Part shown: positions 11,486 to 19,754 of the stretch, piece after piece
How positions within the stretch are numbered: the stretch's first letter is position 1
How the letters are laid out: every line of letters begins with the position of its first letter
NCBI GenBank assembly: GCA_017857245.1
Contig: JAFMDO010000010.1
Span: forward strand, 1 to 36,421
Source of the DNA: Pontimonas sp.
GTDB taxonomy: Bacteria > Actinomycetota > Actinomycetes > Actinomycetales > Microbacteriaceae
Length of the DNA stretch: 36,421 bases
Reading direction: 5' to 3'
Program-made: the position numbers and the translations under genes
Notes under the pieces: model-generated
The model's database searches: none
Seen by the model: only the letters and a program-made list of their open reading frames with translations
What the model was told of the DNA's origin: nothing

Positions 11486-11821
11486 GTGCTACCACGGGTT
11501 CACCGGATTGTGTCGGGTGAGGATCTTCGCTCGACCCAACGCCGCGGCCGCCGCTCAGCTCACCGCCTCTTCGTAATGGTTTATCGCAAGACCGACAGAG
11601 AGTCTCCTTCGAGGTGGGGCTTTGTGGTGTCAAAAAAAGTTGGTAACGCTGTGGCCCGTAATCTCATCAAACGCAGGATGCGGGCACTCGCTTCGCATAC
11701 CTTGCTCGCGAACCCTATGGGTTTCGACACCGTGGTGAGAGCCTTACCCGGGTCGGCAGCAGCGAGCTTTGATGAGTTGTCGGAAAGCTGGGCCCTTGCG
11801 ATACGGGAGTGGCAGGAATGA
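11486..11821 (+). CDS. rnpA: Ribonuclease P protein component
   Basis: RnpA is the protein subunit of RNase P, which trims 5' leaders from pre-tRNAs. The 111-residue protein has the family signature around VVSKKVGNAVARNLIKRRMRAL (about residues 50-71), in which the R-N...K-R-R core contacts the RNA. It starts at a GTG 12 bases after rpmH with a weak ribosome site (AGGTAAG). Its stop overlaps the yidD start in ATGA. Confidence 0.95.
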   Translation: MLPRVHRIVSGEDLRSTQRRGRRSAHRLFVMVYRKTDRESPSRWGFVVSKKVGNAVARNLIKRRMRALASHTLLANPMGFDTVVRALPGSAAASFDELSESWALAIREWQE

Positions 11822-12120
11822 CACAGGCGGGGGGGTTTCTGATCCTCGCTCCTCGGAATCTCGCTTTGGCACTACTAATGGCCTACCGAAAAATTATTTC
11901 CCCTCTCTATGGACAGGTTTGTCGCTACTACCCCAGTTGCTCGCTTTACACGTTAAGGGCAATCCAACAAACCGGCGCCCTTGGGGGAATAGGCTTAGGG
12001 GCAATTCGCATTGTCCGATGCAACCCTTGGGCCCGCGGTGGTATCGATGATCCCCCGGAGCGATTAAGAGATTTGTACGAAATAACCCCGCGCGGCTTTG
12101 TGCGGGTTAAAGGAAGGTAA
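11818..12120 (+). CDS. yidD: Membrane protein insertion efficiency factor YidD
   Basis: A 100-residue protein with the YidD signature: YRKIISPLYGQVCRYYPSCS (with paired Cys), then the RCNPWARGGIDDPPE segment. YidD is a small membrane-associated protein that aids insertion by YidC. I chose the ATG at 11818, which overlaps the rnpA stop; a GTG three codons upstream is also possible. It lies 4 bases before the yidC start. Confidence 0.93.
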   Translation: MTQAGGFLILAPRNLALALLMAYRKIISPLYGQVCRYYPSCSLYTLRAIQQTGALGGIGLGAIRIVRCNPWARGGIDDPPERLRDLYEITPRGFVRVKGR

Positions 12121-12124
12121 GCGG

Positions 12125-13108
12125 TTGGGAATTTTCGACACGATCCTGTGGCCTATTCGGTGGGTTATCGAGGCGGTACTTGCGGGAGCCCACTCCTCGC
12201 TGGAATTCCTTGGCATGGACCCCTCTTCGGGTGCGGCCTGGTTCTTATCAATCGCAACCCTGGTGTTGATTGTTCGCGCCGCTCTGATTCCGGTGTTCGT
12301 TCGCCAGATTAAGAGTCAGCGACGGATGATGGAAATCGCCCCGGAGCTTAAGAAGATCCAGGATAAGTACAAGGGCAAAAAGGACCAGTTCTCTCGCGAG
12401 GCGATGTCCCGCGAGACCATGGCTCTGTATAGCAAAGCGGGGACGAACCCGTTCTCGTCGTGTTTGCCACTTCTCTTGCAGATGCCCATCTTCTTTGGCC
12501 TCTTCCGGGTATTGAGCACCGCCGCCGAAGGACGTCCCGGCGTATCTTTCATGACCCAGCAGTTGGCCGACCAGTTCGGCGAAGCAAGGCTTTTTGGTCT
12601 CGCCCCATTGCAGTCGACGATGTCCTACGCCTTCAGTGAAGCTTCGACGTTGTCTTCTTCCGCAACGGTCGCCGTCATTGCGACCGCCGCGGTGATGGTT
12701 GTGGCCATGTCAGCTTCTCAGTTCGTTACCCAGCTGCAGATCATGTCAAAGAACCAGTCGCCTGCGATGAAAGAAAGCCCGATGTACCGCCAGCAGCGCA
12801 TCCTGTTGTACATGCTGCCTCTGGTCTTCCTGTTTTCCGGGTTTTACTTCTCACTGGGAGTCATGACCTACTGGCTTGTTTCTAACTTCTGGACCATGGG
12901 TCAGCAATTTGTGGTAATTCGTAACATGCCAACACCGGGCAGTGATGCAGCGATAGCGCGTGACGCTCGGATGGCAAAAAAGCGTGAACGGAAAGGGATT
13001 GTCCTCATCGAGGACGAGGGAGACGAGAAAGCTCCTGAGGAGCCCAAACAACGTCAGCAGCCTGTCAGCAAAGACCGGGCGAAGAAGAAGAAAAAGAAGA
13101 GGAAGTAA
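12125..13108 (+). CDS. yidC: Membrane protein insertase YidC/Oxa1
   Basis: The 327-residue protein inserts proteins into the cytoplasmic membrane alone or with Sec. I chose the TTG at 12125 (M-G-I-F-D-T-I) because GGAAGG lies 7 bases upstream; the frame continues nine codons further up over the end of yidD. It has the Gram-positive layout: an N-terminal hydrophobic segment, no large external domain, then the core with the Arg in TLVLIVRAALIPVFVRQ, a charged cytoplasmic hairpin (EIAPELKKIQDKYK), FSSCLPLLLQMPIFFGLFRVL, and two to three further membrane segments. The tail is strongly basic (KKKKKKRK), as in YidC proteins that bind ribosomes. Confidence 0.95.
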   Translation: MGIFDTILWPIRWVIEAVLAGAHSSLEFLGMDPSSGAAWFLSIATLVLIVRAALIPVFVRQIKSQRRMMEIAPELKKIQDKYKGKKDQFSREAMSRETMALYSKAGTNPFSSCLPLLLQMPIFFGLFRVLSTAAEGRPGVSFMTQQLADQFGEARLFGLAPLQSTMSYAFSEASTLSSSATVAVIATAAVMVVAMSASQFVTQLQIMSKNQSPAMKESPMYRQQRILLYMLPLVFLFSGFYFSLGVMTYWLVSNFWTMGQQFVVIRNMPTPGSDAAIARDARMAKKRERKGIVLIEDEGDEKAPEEPKQRQQPVSKDRAKKKKKKRK

Positions 13109-13587
13109 TGGCCACCACAGAAGACAAGATTGTCGTACCCGACGAGGGCGAACTCGCAGCGGATTACCTGGAAACCTTGCTTGATATTGCGGACCTTGAC
13201 GGTGATATTGAGATTGAGGTGAAGACCGGAAGAACCTATGTCACGGTTGGCGCCCCCGATAACGACGACCTGCGAGTGCTTTCCAGCGCCGAGGTCGTTG
13301 GTGCGTTACAAGATCTCACCCGTCTAGCCGTCCAGCAAAAAACAGGCGAGTTCGCTCGGCTGGTTTTGGATGTTGCTGGGTCTCGGGATAATCGAGCGAA
13401 AGAGCTAGAGAAGCTTGTCGAGCACGCCGTTGAGAAGATCGAAGGCGGCGCGAAAACTGCAGCTCTCCCCCCCATGAGTAGCTATGAGCGAAAGCTCGTC
13501 CACGACATGGTCGGCGAAAAAGGCTACCAGTCAGGTTCGCAGGGCGAGGGTTCAGACCGCCACACGGTCATTTCGTCCGCCTCATAG
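13108..13587 (+). CDS. khpB: Jag/KhpB-type RNA-binding protein (KH and R3H domains)
   Basis: A 159-residue protein between yidC and rsmG, the usual place of jag (spoIIIJ-associated; Rv3920c-like). The C-terminal R3H domain shows S-S-Y-E-R-K-L-V-H-D with the R...H motif, followed by GSQGEGSDRHTVIS, typical of Jag. The preceding part (about 18-85) fits the degenerate KH fold. It probably binds RNA; in Gram-positives KhpB affects cell-elongation genes post-transcriptionally. The start ATG shares a base with the yidC stop (TAATG), so the two are coupled. Confidence 0.92.
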   Translation: MATTEDKIVVPDEGELAADYLETLLDIADLDGDIEIEVKTGRTYVTVGAPDNDDLRVLSSAEVVGALQDLTRLAVQQKTGEFARLVLDVAGSRDNRAKELEKLVEHAVEKIEGGAKTAALPPMSSYERKLVHDMVGEKGYQSGSQGEGSDRHTVISSAS

Positions 13588-13590
13588 GGA

Positions 13591-14232
13591 ATGTTTCACG
13601 TGAAACATTCTGAGTGTGAGCCTGAGCCAGCATCCTCTGAGCGGGTATGTGGAGAGTCCCTAGACACTCTGCGGCAGCTGTCTGCCCACATGGTTCAGTG
13701 GGGCGAAGAGCTGGGACTTGTCGGTCCTAGGGAACTGGATCGTTTGTGGACACGACATATATTGAATTCCGCCCTGCTTGCCCGGAAGGTTCTCCAGGGA
13801 ACGCTAGCCGACGTAGGGTCCGGTGCTGGGTTCCCGGGACTTATTGTGGCTGCGATGCGACCTGATGTTCACTGCACACTCATTGAGCCCCTCGGGCGTC
13901 GGGCTACATGGTTAGAGGACGAAGCAGATCGCTTGGGCCTGACGAACGTCACCGTGTTCAATAAGCGGGCGGAAGAATTATGGGACACCGTTAAGGTGGA
14001 CGCCGTCACAGCACGCGCGGTGAGTGCGCTGAAGACCCTGATTCCGCTCTGTGTCCCATTGCTCAAGCCCGGGGGCGAACTACTGCTCATGAAGGGGCAG
14101 AAGGTCGAGGATGAAATTCGGACGGCGGCTGGCGTGATGGTGGGTGTCGGACTTTTGCAGCCCCGGGTGGAAACGACGGGCCCCGAGTATGGAACGGAAG
14201 AGACCCGAATTTTTCGGGCTACAGTGGCATAG
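13591..14232 (+). CDS. rsmG: 16S rRNA (guanine-527-N7)-methyltransferase RsmG
   Basis: RsmG (GidB) methylates G527 of 16S rRNA; loss gives low-level streptomycin resistance. The 213-residue protein has the SAM site LADVGSGAGFPGL (about 70-82), then TLIEPLGRRATWLE, and VTARAVSAL. It starts with M-F-H-V-K-H, whose codons form a parS palindrome. No separate ribosome site fits well (AGGGA touches the ATG), so it may depend on coupling to jag, 3 bases upstream. Confidence 0.95.
   Translation: MFHVKHSECEPEPASSERVCGESLDTLRQLSAHMVQWGEELGLVGPRELDRLWTRHILNSALLARKVLQGTLADVGSGAGFPGLIVAAMRPDVHCTLIEPLGRRATWLEDEADRLGLTNVTVFNKRAEELWDTVKVDAVTARAVSALKTLIPLCVPLLKPGGELLLMKGQKVEDEIRTAAGVMVGVGLLQPRVETTGPEYGTEETRIFRATVA
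13592..13607. other. parS site 2 (perfect) at the rsmG start
   Basis: TGTTTCACGTGAAACA, an exact parS, overlaps the rsmG start codon and encodes F-H-V-K-H. It lies about 3.9 kb right of oriC. Confidence 0.95.
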
Positions 14233-14241
14233 CGTGGCGAA

Positions 14242-14257
14242 TGTTTCACGTGAAACG
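14242..14257. other. parS site 3 (one mismatch) upstream of parA
   Basis: TGTTTCACGTGAAACG differs from consensus in the last base only. It sits in the rsmG-parA gap, 17 bases before the parA start, where ParB binding could also modulate parAB expression. Confidence 0.9.
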
Positions 14258-14274
14258 TCGAAGGGAGCTTTTCT

Positions 14275-15168
14275 GTGAATCAGAGCTCTTTCGATGCCAC
14301 CACACCACTCGCGGCCGAATTGGAAGACCTTACCCGGCGGAGAAAAGCCTTGCAGGACAGCAAGGCTCCTCTCCCTGCGACTGCTCGCGTCATCGCGGTT
14401 GCTAACCAAAAAGGGGGCGTGGGCAAGACGACTACCGCCGTGAATATCGCTTCGGCGTTGGCCCACCTTGGGGCAACGGTATTGGTCATTGACCTGGATC
14501 CACAAGGAAACGCTTCCACCGCGCTGGGAATCGACCACCATGGGGAGATTTCCAGCATTTATGACGTTGTGGTGGGCACCACAGACCTCGCGGACACTGT
14601 TGTGCCGAGCCCGGAGCACCCCAACCTTCTGTGTTCGCCATCTACCCTCGACCTTGCCGGGTCTGAGATCGAACTGGTGACAATGCCCGCGAGGGAGCAT
14701 CGCCTGTCCCGGGCCCTGGAGCGCTATTTGGGATCAGAAGAGGGAGCACGGGTCAATTACGTCATCATTGACTGCCCGCCGTCTCTTGGGCTGCTGACGG
14801 TCAACGCCTTTGTCGCCGCAAAGGAGGTCATGATTCCGATCCAGTGTGAGTATTACGCGCTCGAAGGCGTCAGCCAACTCGTGCGGAACATTCAGCTGGT
14901 GACAGGCCACCTCAATCCAGATTTACGGCTATCGACCATTGTTTTGACGATGTTTGATGGCAGGACAAACCTCGCTCACCAGGTGGTGGCTGATGTGAGG
15001 GAGCACTTTCCCTCCGAAACACTCACGGCGGTGATTCCGCGGTCCGTTCGGGTGTCCGAGGCACCCAGTTATGGACAAACGGTGATTTCCTACGATAAGT
15101 CGTCACCAGGCGCAGTCGCCTACCAAGAAGCAGCGGTGGAAATCGCTCACAGAGGAGCAACGAAATAA
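14275..15168 (+). CDS. parA: Chromosome partitioning ATPase ParA (Soj)
   Basis: ParA is the deviant-Walker ATPase that moves origin regions via ParB-parS. The 297-residue protein has the deviant Walker A NQKGGVGKTTT (about 44-54), Walker A' VIDLDPQGNAST, and Walker B YVIIDCPPSLGLLTVNA. A 40-residue N-terminal extension precedes the ATPase domain, as in chromosomal ParA of actinobacteria. The GTG start has AGGGAG 8 bases upstream. The stop overlaps the parB start by one base (TAATG). Confidence 0.96.
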   Translation: MNQSSFDATTPLAAELEDLTRRRKALQDSKAPLPATARVIAVANQKGGVGKTTTAVNIASALAHLGATVLVIDLDPQGNASTALGIDHHGEISSIYDVVVGTTDLADTVVPSPEHPNLLCSPSTLDLAGSEIELVTMPAREHRLSRALERYLGSEEGARVNYVIIDCPPSLGLLTVNAFVAAKEVMIPIQCEYYALEGVSQLVRNIQLVTGHLNPDLRLSTIVLTMFDGRTNLAHQVVADVREHFPSETLTAVIPRSVRVSEAPSYGQTVISYDKSSPGAVAYQEAAVEIAHRGATK

Positions 15169-16118
15169 TGGCACAGAAAAGAACGGGTCTTGGGCGCGGA
15201 ATTGGAGCGTTGATCCCCTCAGCACCCGAATCAGGTGACCGCCCGGTGGACGTCTTTTTTCCCGCTCCTGCGCCAGCTGAGAGCGGATTGGTCGCCGTTC
15301 CCGGTGCCACTCTCGCCCAGATCTCCCCCCAGGCCATCCGCCCCAACCCGCAACAGCCGCGTCGCGAATTTCGACAAGACGAGCTGGACGAGTTGATCCA
15401 CTCCGTCACCGAGTTTGGGGTGTTGCAGCCGATTGTGGTGCGACCCCTAAATCCACCCGATGGCGATACGTCCTTCGAGCTCATCATGGGCGAGCGCCGG
15501 TTGCGCGCCTCCGTCGCGGCTGGCTTGGCGACCATTCCAGCTGTCGTGAGGGACACTGCGGATGAGTCAATGCTGCGGGACGCTCTCTTGGAAAATCTTC
15601 ACCGAGCAAGCCTTAACCCCCTCGAAGAAGCCTCGGCGTATCAACAACTCCTCTCGGACTTTGGAATCACCCAGGATGAACTGGCCACTAAGCTGGGGCG
15701 CTCTCGCCCCCAGGTCACCAACACCTTGCGCCTCCTGCGTCTCTCGGAGTCCCTCCAGGTTAAGGTTGCAGCGGGCGTTTTGAGCGCCGGTCACGCCAGG
15801 GCACTCTTGTCAGTCAAGGACTCTGCTGCCCAAACAGCTCTGGCAAAGAAGATCATCGACCAGGCTCTCACGGTTCGTCAAGCAGAAGAGGCGGCGGGTG
15901 CCGCAAAGCCCGCAACGGGCCAGAAGAAGGTTCGTGCCGGCGGGCGCAGCGATCATCTCGGTGAAATAGCAGACCGCATGGGCGACCGACTCAACACGCG
16001 AGTGAACATTAATTTATCGAAGACCAAAGGGACATTGGCGATTGATTTCGCGACAGTGGCGGACCTCAACAGAATCTTGGCCGAACTGGGTGAACCCGGG
16101 TTTGGCGAATCTAGCTAG
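15168..16118 (+). CDS. parB: Chromosome partitioning protein ParB (Spo0J)
   Basis: ParB is a CTP-dependent clamp that loads at parS. The 316-residue protein begins with the conserved GLGRGIGALIP, then an IRPNPQQPRREF motif, the CTP-binding GERRLRASVAAGL with ENLHRASLNPLEEA, the helix-turn-helix DFGITQDELATKLGRSRPQVTNTLRLL, and a C-terminal dimerisation domain ending in FGESS. Its 3' end overlaps the convergent ddl-like gene by 8 bp. Confidence 0.96.
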   Translation: MAQKRTGLGRGIGALIPSAPESGDRPVDVFFPAPAPAESGLVAVPGATLAQISPQAIRPNPQQPRREFRQDELDELIHSVTEFGVLQPIVVRPLNPPDGDTSFELIMGERRLRASVAAGLATIPAVVRDTADESMLRDALLENLHRASLNPLEEASAYQQLLSDFGITQDELATKLGRSRPQVTNTLRLLRLSESLQVKVAAGVLSAGHARALLSVKDSAAQTALAKKIIDQALTVRQAEEAAGAAKPATGQKKVRAGGRSDHLGEIADRMGDRLNTRVNINLSKTKGTLAIDFATVADLNRILAELGEPGFGESS

Positions 16119-17055
16119 CTGCTGACTCGACGAGAGCGGCGTAAACACTGCCGATGTCATACCCAGCTGAATCAAGCGCCAAAACGGTGCTGGAAGTCTC
16201 GGTAAGGCCCGGCATGGTGCTCGCCTCCAGGAACCATGGCTTGCCGTCACCATCGACCATAAAGTCAACACGGGCGAGGTGGCGCAGGCCAAGTGCAGCG
16301 AATGCCTTCGTAGCCTGGGCATGAAGCGCCTCGAGAACGTGCTCGTCAAGGCGGGGCGGAGTGAAAAATCTCGTCGCGCCGGCGGTGTATCGCGCCTCGA
16401 AGTCATAGTGTCCCGACAGGGGTTCAATCTCTACCGGGGTGATCGCCCGTGGCCCATCACCGGTATCGATAATGGTGACGCACACTTCCACCCCCACGAC
16501 CCGTCGTTCCACAAGGGCACTATCGGCATAGGTGAAAGCGTGAACCATCGCCTTGCGAAGATCCTCGGTCGAGTCCACCCAACTCACGCCCTGGGCGGAG
16601 CCACCGAAAGCAGGCTTTACAACGAGGGGTAGACCGAGGTGTTCTGCCACGGTGGAGAGCACACTCTCAGCACCGAGTTCTCGAAAGGCGTCGCGAGACA
16701 GCGTGATGGAGGGAGGCGTTGCGACCCCCGCGCGTTCGACCAGGGTCTTTGCCACCGGCTTGTTCCAGGCAAGCCGCGTGGCTTCACCGTCCGAGCCGAC
16801 ATATGCAAGACCCAGCATGTCAAGCAGGCCTCGGAGGGCCCCATCCTCCCCTGATGCGCCGTGGAGAACCGGCCAGACGACGTCGGGTTGCGTTTCCACT
16901 AAAGCGCTAAGCAAGGTTGCGTCGGGGTCGCGCAGGGTCACTTCTACACCGTGGGCCAAAAGCCCATCCGCCACCCGGCGACCGGATTTGAGAGAGATAT
17001 CTCGCTCGTGGGAGATACCGCCGGAAAGAACGAGAACCTTGGTCGGTGACGTCAC
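16111..17055 (-). CDS. D-alanine-D-alanine ligase-like ATP-grasp protein
   Basis: A 314-residue ATP-grasp enzyme of the Ddl family, which makes D-Ala-D-Ala for peptidoglycan. Visible are the N-terminal GGISHERDISLKSG, the HGASGEDGALRGLLDMLG substrate loop (near residue 84), VKPAFGGSAQGV for ATP phosphate contact, HYDFEARYTAGATRF, RVDFMVDGDGKPWFLEASTMPGLTE. Against canonical Ddl, the omega-loop Lys-Tyr is Arg-Tyr and the metal-binding Asn of the E-x-N-T-x-P-G motif is Ser (E-A-S-T). It may be a working divergent Ddl or a relative with a different substrate. The start is GTG behind CGGAGG, directly after the aminotransferase stop. Confidence 0.85.
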   Translation of the reverse strand: MTSPTKVLVLSGGISHERDISLKSGRRVADGLLAHGVEVTLRDPDATLLSALVETQPDVVWPVLHGASGEDGALRGLLDMLGLAYVGSDGEATRLAWNKPVAKTLVERAGVATPPSITLSRDAFRELGAESVLSTVAEHLGLPLVVKPAFGGSAQGVSWVDSTEDLRKAMVHAFTYADSALVERRVVGVEVCVTIIDTGDGPRAITPVEIEPLSGHYDFEARYTAGATRFFTPPRLDEHVLEALHAQATKAFAALGLRHLARVDFMVDGDGKPWFLEASTMPGLTETSSTVLALDSAGYDIGSVYAALVESAAS

Positions 17056-18360
17056 TTAGTAAACCTCCGGTGGGGGGGCATCGAGTGTCACGCCGAGAGG
17101 GATATCTGTCGCTGTGGGGCCGAACGTTTCGAGAAGCTCGAGCTCTTCGGTGATGACGCGAGAGAGACGCTTGATCCCTTCTTCAATGAAATCGGGTTCC
17201 GGGTAACAGAAAGCCAACCGCAGATTGCCCCGCCCCCCACCATCGGCATAAAAAGCGGTGCCGGGCGTATAAGCCACCAGCTCTTTGATGGCCCGGGGAA
17301 GCATTTCTTTGGAGTCCAAACCCTCGGGCAGCGTGAGCCAAAGGTAAAACCCCCCGGTGGGCGCAGTATGCGAAACGTTGGGCAAGTGGGCCGCGAGCGC
17401 CGACACCATTGTGTCTCTTCGCTCTTGGTACAGGCCACGAAAGATAGTTATTTGACCCTTCCAATCATTGGTCTCGAAGTAGTCGGCAAGAATCATCTGC
17501 GAGAACGAGCTTGGCGAAAGAATCGCGGCCTCCGACGCTAATACGAGTTTTTCCCGTATCCCGTGGGGGGCAACCACCCAGCCCACACGAAGCCCGGGGG
17601 CGAAAGTTTTGGAGAAAGAACCCAAATAGATGACGCCCGCCTCGTCGGCGGATCGAATGGCGTGGGGAGGGGGCTGATCAAACCACAGAAGCCCGTAGGG
17701 GTTGTCCTCCAACACCAGAATTCCCTCAGCCTGGGCGATATCGAGAATTTCAAGACGCCTGCTGGCCGAGAGCGTCACCCCCGCAGGGTTGTGGAAGTTG
17801 GGAATGAGATACAGGAACTTGATGGGAACATTCTGCCTCCGCAAGTGCGCGATGCGTTCGCTCAGAGCCTGCGGAATCATGCCCTCATCGTCCATCGCCA
17901 CGTGTTCGACCCTGGCCTGATACGAGCGGAACACACCCATGGCCCCCACATAGCTGGGAGATTCAGCTAAAACGGCATCACCGGGATTGATAAACAGCTT
18001 CGTGACGAGATCGAGCCCCTGTTGCGACCCGGTGGTAACGACGATGTCGTCGACACCGGCACGAATCCCTTCGAGGGCCATGATGGCCATGATGTGCTCA
18101 CGAAGGGCTGGTAGGCCTTGACCCGAGCCGTATTGCAGAGCGGCAGCGCCGGAATTTTCGAGCACCCGCTGAATGGTGCGGGAGACGTTATCGAAAGGTA
18201 AGGCAGCGACAAACGGCATCCCGCCGGCGAGGGACACCACTTCGGGCCTGTTCGCCACTGCAAAAAGCGCTCGCACTTCGCTTGCCGCGAGACCGGAGGC
18301 CCGGTCGGCATAGTTCTCGAACCATGGGTCGAGCGAAATCCCCGAAGAGAGAGTCATCAT
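17056..18360 (-). CDS. PLP-dependent aminotransferase, class I/II (MocR/LysN-like)
   Basis: A 434-residue fold-type I aminotransferase. The PLP lysine is Lys251 in GSFSKTFAPGLRVGW; Asn191 in PNFHNPAG, Asp219 in LVLEDNPYG and the C-terminal NLRLAF Arg complete the usual active site. It resembles the 2-aminoadipate/branched-chain and aromatic aminotransferases related to the MocR catalytic domain, but has no DNA-binding domain. The substrate cannot be read from sequence. It abuts the Ddl-like gene, so the two are probably cotranscribed. Two adjacent ATGs (18360 and 18357) follow AAGGGG; either may be used. A possible role in supplying D- or L-amino acids for the wall is only context inference. 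Confidence 0.88.
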   Translation of the reverse strand: MMTLSSGISLDPWFENYADRASGLAASEVRALFAVANRPEVVSLAGGMPFVAALPFDNVSRTIQRVLENSGAAALQYGSGQGLPALREHIMAIMALEGIRAGVDDIVVTTGSQQGLDLVTKLFINPGDAVLAESPSYVGAMGVFRSYQARVEHVAMDDEGMIPQALSERIAHLRRQNVPIKFLYLIPNFHNPAGVTLSASRRLEILDIAQAEGILVLEDNPYGLLWFDQPPPHAIRSADEAGVIYLGSFSKTFAPGLRVGWVVAPHGIREKLVLASEAAILSPSSFSQMILADYFETNDWKGQITIFRGLYQERRDTMVSALAAHLPNVSHTAPTGGFYLWLTLPEGLDSKEMLPRAIKELVAYTPGTAFYADGGGRGNLRLAFCYPEPDFIEEGIKRLSRVITEELELLETFGPTATDIPLGVTLDAPPPEVY

Positions 18361-18425
18361 GGCACCCCTTGGTTAGGCGGGAATTGTCTCCAGGCTACGC
18401 CCTAGAGGCTACTAGCAACAGAGCT

Positions 18426-18752
18426 TTAGGCGAGAAACTCTTGCAAATCTGCTTCCAGAGCAGGCTTGGGCTTCGCGCCGATAACGGTCTTCACCACTTC
18501 GCCTCCCTTGAACACCTTCATGGTGGGAATCGAGGTGATCTGGTACTTCATGGGAATCTCAGAGTTCTCATCCACGTTCATTTTGACGACATCGATCTTG
18601 TCCGAGTATTCGCTGGCAATCTGGTCCAGAATGGGCGACACGGCGCGACACGGCCCACACCACTCGGCCCAAAAATCAACCATGACCGGCTTTTCGCTGG
18701 CGAGAACATCCGCAGCAAACGAGGCATCAGTAACGGCACGGGCTTCACTCAT
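18426..18752 (-). CDS. trxA: Thioredoxin
   Basis: A 108-residue cytosolic thioredoxin with the active site WAEWCGPC (residues around 29-36), followed by the cis-Pro motif TSIPTMKVFKGGE. It lies 21 bases after trxB in the same direction and is the electron acceptor of TrxB. GGAGAT lies just upstream of the ATG. A 65-bp gap separates it from the aminotransferase. Confidence 0.97.
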   Translation of the reverse strand: MSEARAVTDASFAADVLASEKPVMVDFWAEWCGPCRAVSPILDQIASEYSDKIDVVKMNVDENSEIPMKYQITSIPTMKVFKGGEVVKTVIGAKPKPALEADLQEFLA

Positions 18753-18773
18753 ATTTATCTCCTTCGGGGGTAA

Positions 18774-19700
18774 CTACTGGGCTAGTGCTTCGAGGTAGTG
18801 CTGCGCGTCTAAAGCGGCGACGCAGCCTGACCCTGCTGCGGTGATGGCTTGGCGATACGAGGAATCAACGACGTCTCCGGCGGCAAAAACTCCGTCAAGG
18901 TTGGTGTGGGAGGTTCGCCCCTCGACAGCGATAGTGCCCTCAGAGGTGAGGTCCAACTGACCGTGAACGACATGGGTGCGGGGATCAGAACCAATGGCGA
19001 TGAAGAGGCCGCTCAGATCGACCGTAGTTTCTGCGCCGCTCTGTGTGTCAACAATCCCAATGCCGCTGACCAGGTCATCGCCATAGATGTGTTCCACGGT
19101 CGCATTCAGAACGAACTCGATTTTTAGGTCGTTCCTTGCGCGTTCCAACATTGCTGCGGAGGCTCGCAGGTTTTCTGACCGGTGAATCACATACACCTTG
19201 TCGGCAAATCTGGTGAGGAAAGTAGCCTCCTCCATGGCGGAGTCGCCACCACCAACAACCGCAACCGTCTTTTCACGGTAAAAAGCCCCATCACAGGTCG
19301 CGCACCAGGACACTCCGTAGCCACTGAGCCGATCCTCGTCGGGGATGCCGAGTTTCCGATAAGCAGAACCAGAGGCAACAATGACGGTTTTGGCTTCGAC
19401 AACCTCTTTATTGCCCAGGGTAATTTTCTTGACAGGCCCCGCCAACTCCACGGACACGACATCGTCATACATAATTTCTGCACCAAAGCGCTCGGCCTGT
19501 TTTTGCATAGACATCATCAATTCCGGACCCATGATTCCCTCCGCGAATCCAGGGAAGTTATCCACGTCGGTGGTGTTCATCAAATCCCCACCAAACTCCA
19601 CGGAGGAAGCCACCACCAGGGGATTTAGGTTCGCGCGTGCCGCATAAATGGCTGCGGTGTATCCGGCGGGGCCAGAGCCAATGATGACAAGTTCACGCAT
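18774..19700 (-). CDS. trxB: Thioredoxin reductase (NADPH)
   Basis: TrxB passes electrons from NADPH through FAD to thioredoxin. I chose the ATG at 19700 (MRELVIIGSGPAGYTAAIYAA, 308 residues), where the FAD-binding GxGxxG follows as normal. An ATG nine codons upstream would fall 3 bases after a likely -10 box and is improbable. The redox pair is CATC in VSWCATCDGAFYR; the NADPH site is VVGGGDSAMEEA; the C-terminal FAD motif is GVFAAGDVVDSSYRQAITAAGSG (cited by its ends). It is followed by trxA. Confidence 0.96.
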   Translation of the reverse strand: MRELVIIGSGPAGYTAAIYAARANLNPLVVASSVEFGGDLMNTTDVDNFPGFAEGIMGPELMMSMQKQAERFGAEIMYDDVVSVELAGPVKKITLGNKEVVEAKTVIVASGSAYRKLGIPDEDRLSGYGVSWCATCDGAFYREKTVAVVGGGDSAMEEATFLTRFADKVYVIHRSENLRASAAMLERARNDLKIEFVLNATVEHIYGDDLVSGIGIVDTQSGAETTVDLSGLFIAIGSDPRTHVVHGQLDLTSEGTIAVEGRTSHTNLDGVFAAGDVVDSSYRQAITAAGSGCVAALDAQHYLEALAQ

Positions 19701-19730
19701 GACGGTCCACTTTCGGATTGATGTCATCCC

Positions 19731-19736
19731 AGTCTA
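19731..19736 (-). promoter_or_regulatory. Likely -10 element for trxB
   Basis: TAGACT on the minus strand lies 30 bases before the chosen trxB start, in the murJ-trxB gap. The -35 region is weak. The same hexamer occurs before pcnA and rpsF. Confidence 0.45.
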
Positions 19737-19754
19737 TGACGCAAGGCTATTTGC

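Noticed and set aside
19559-19567. DnaA-box-like TTATCCACG in trxB
   Set aside because: A single one-mismatch match inside a coding sequence, without clustering, is expected by chance.
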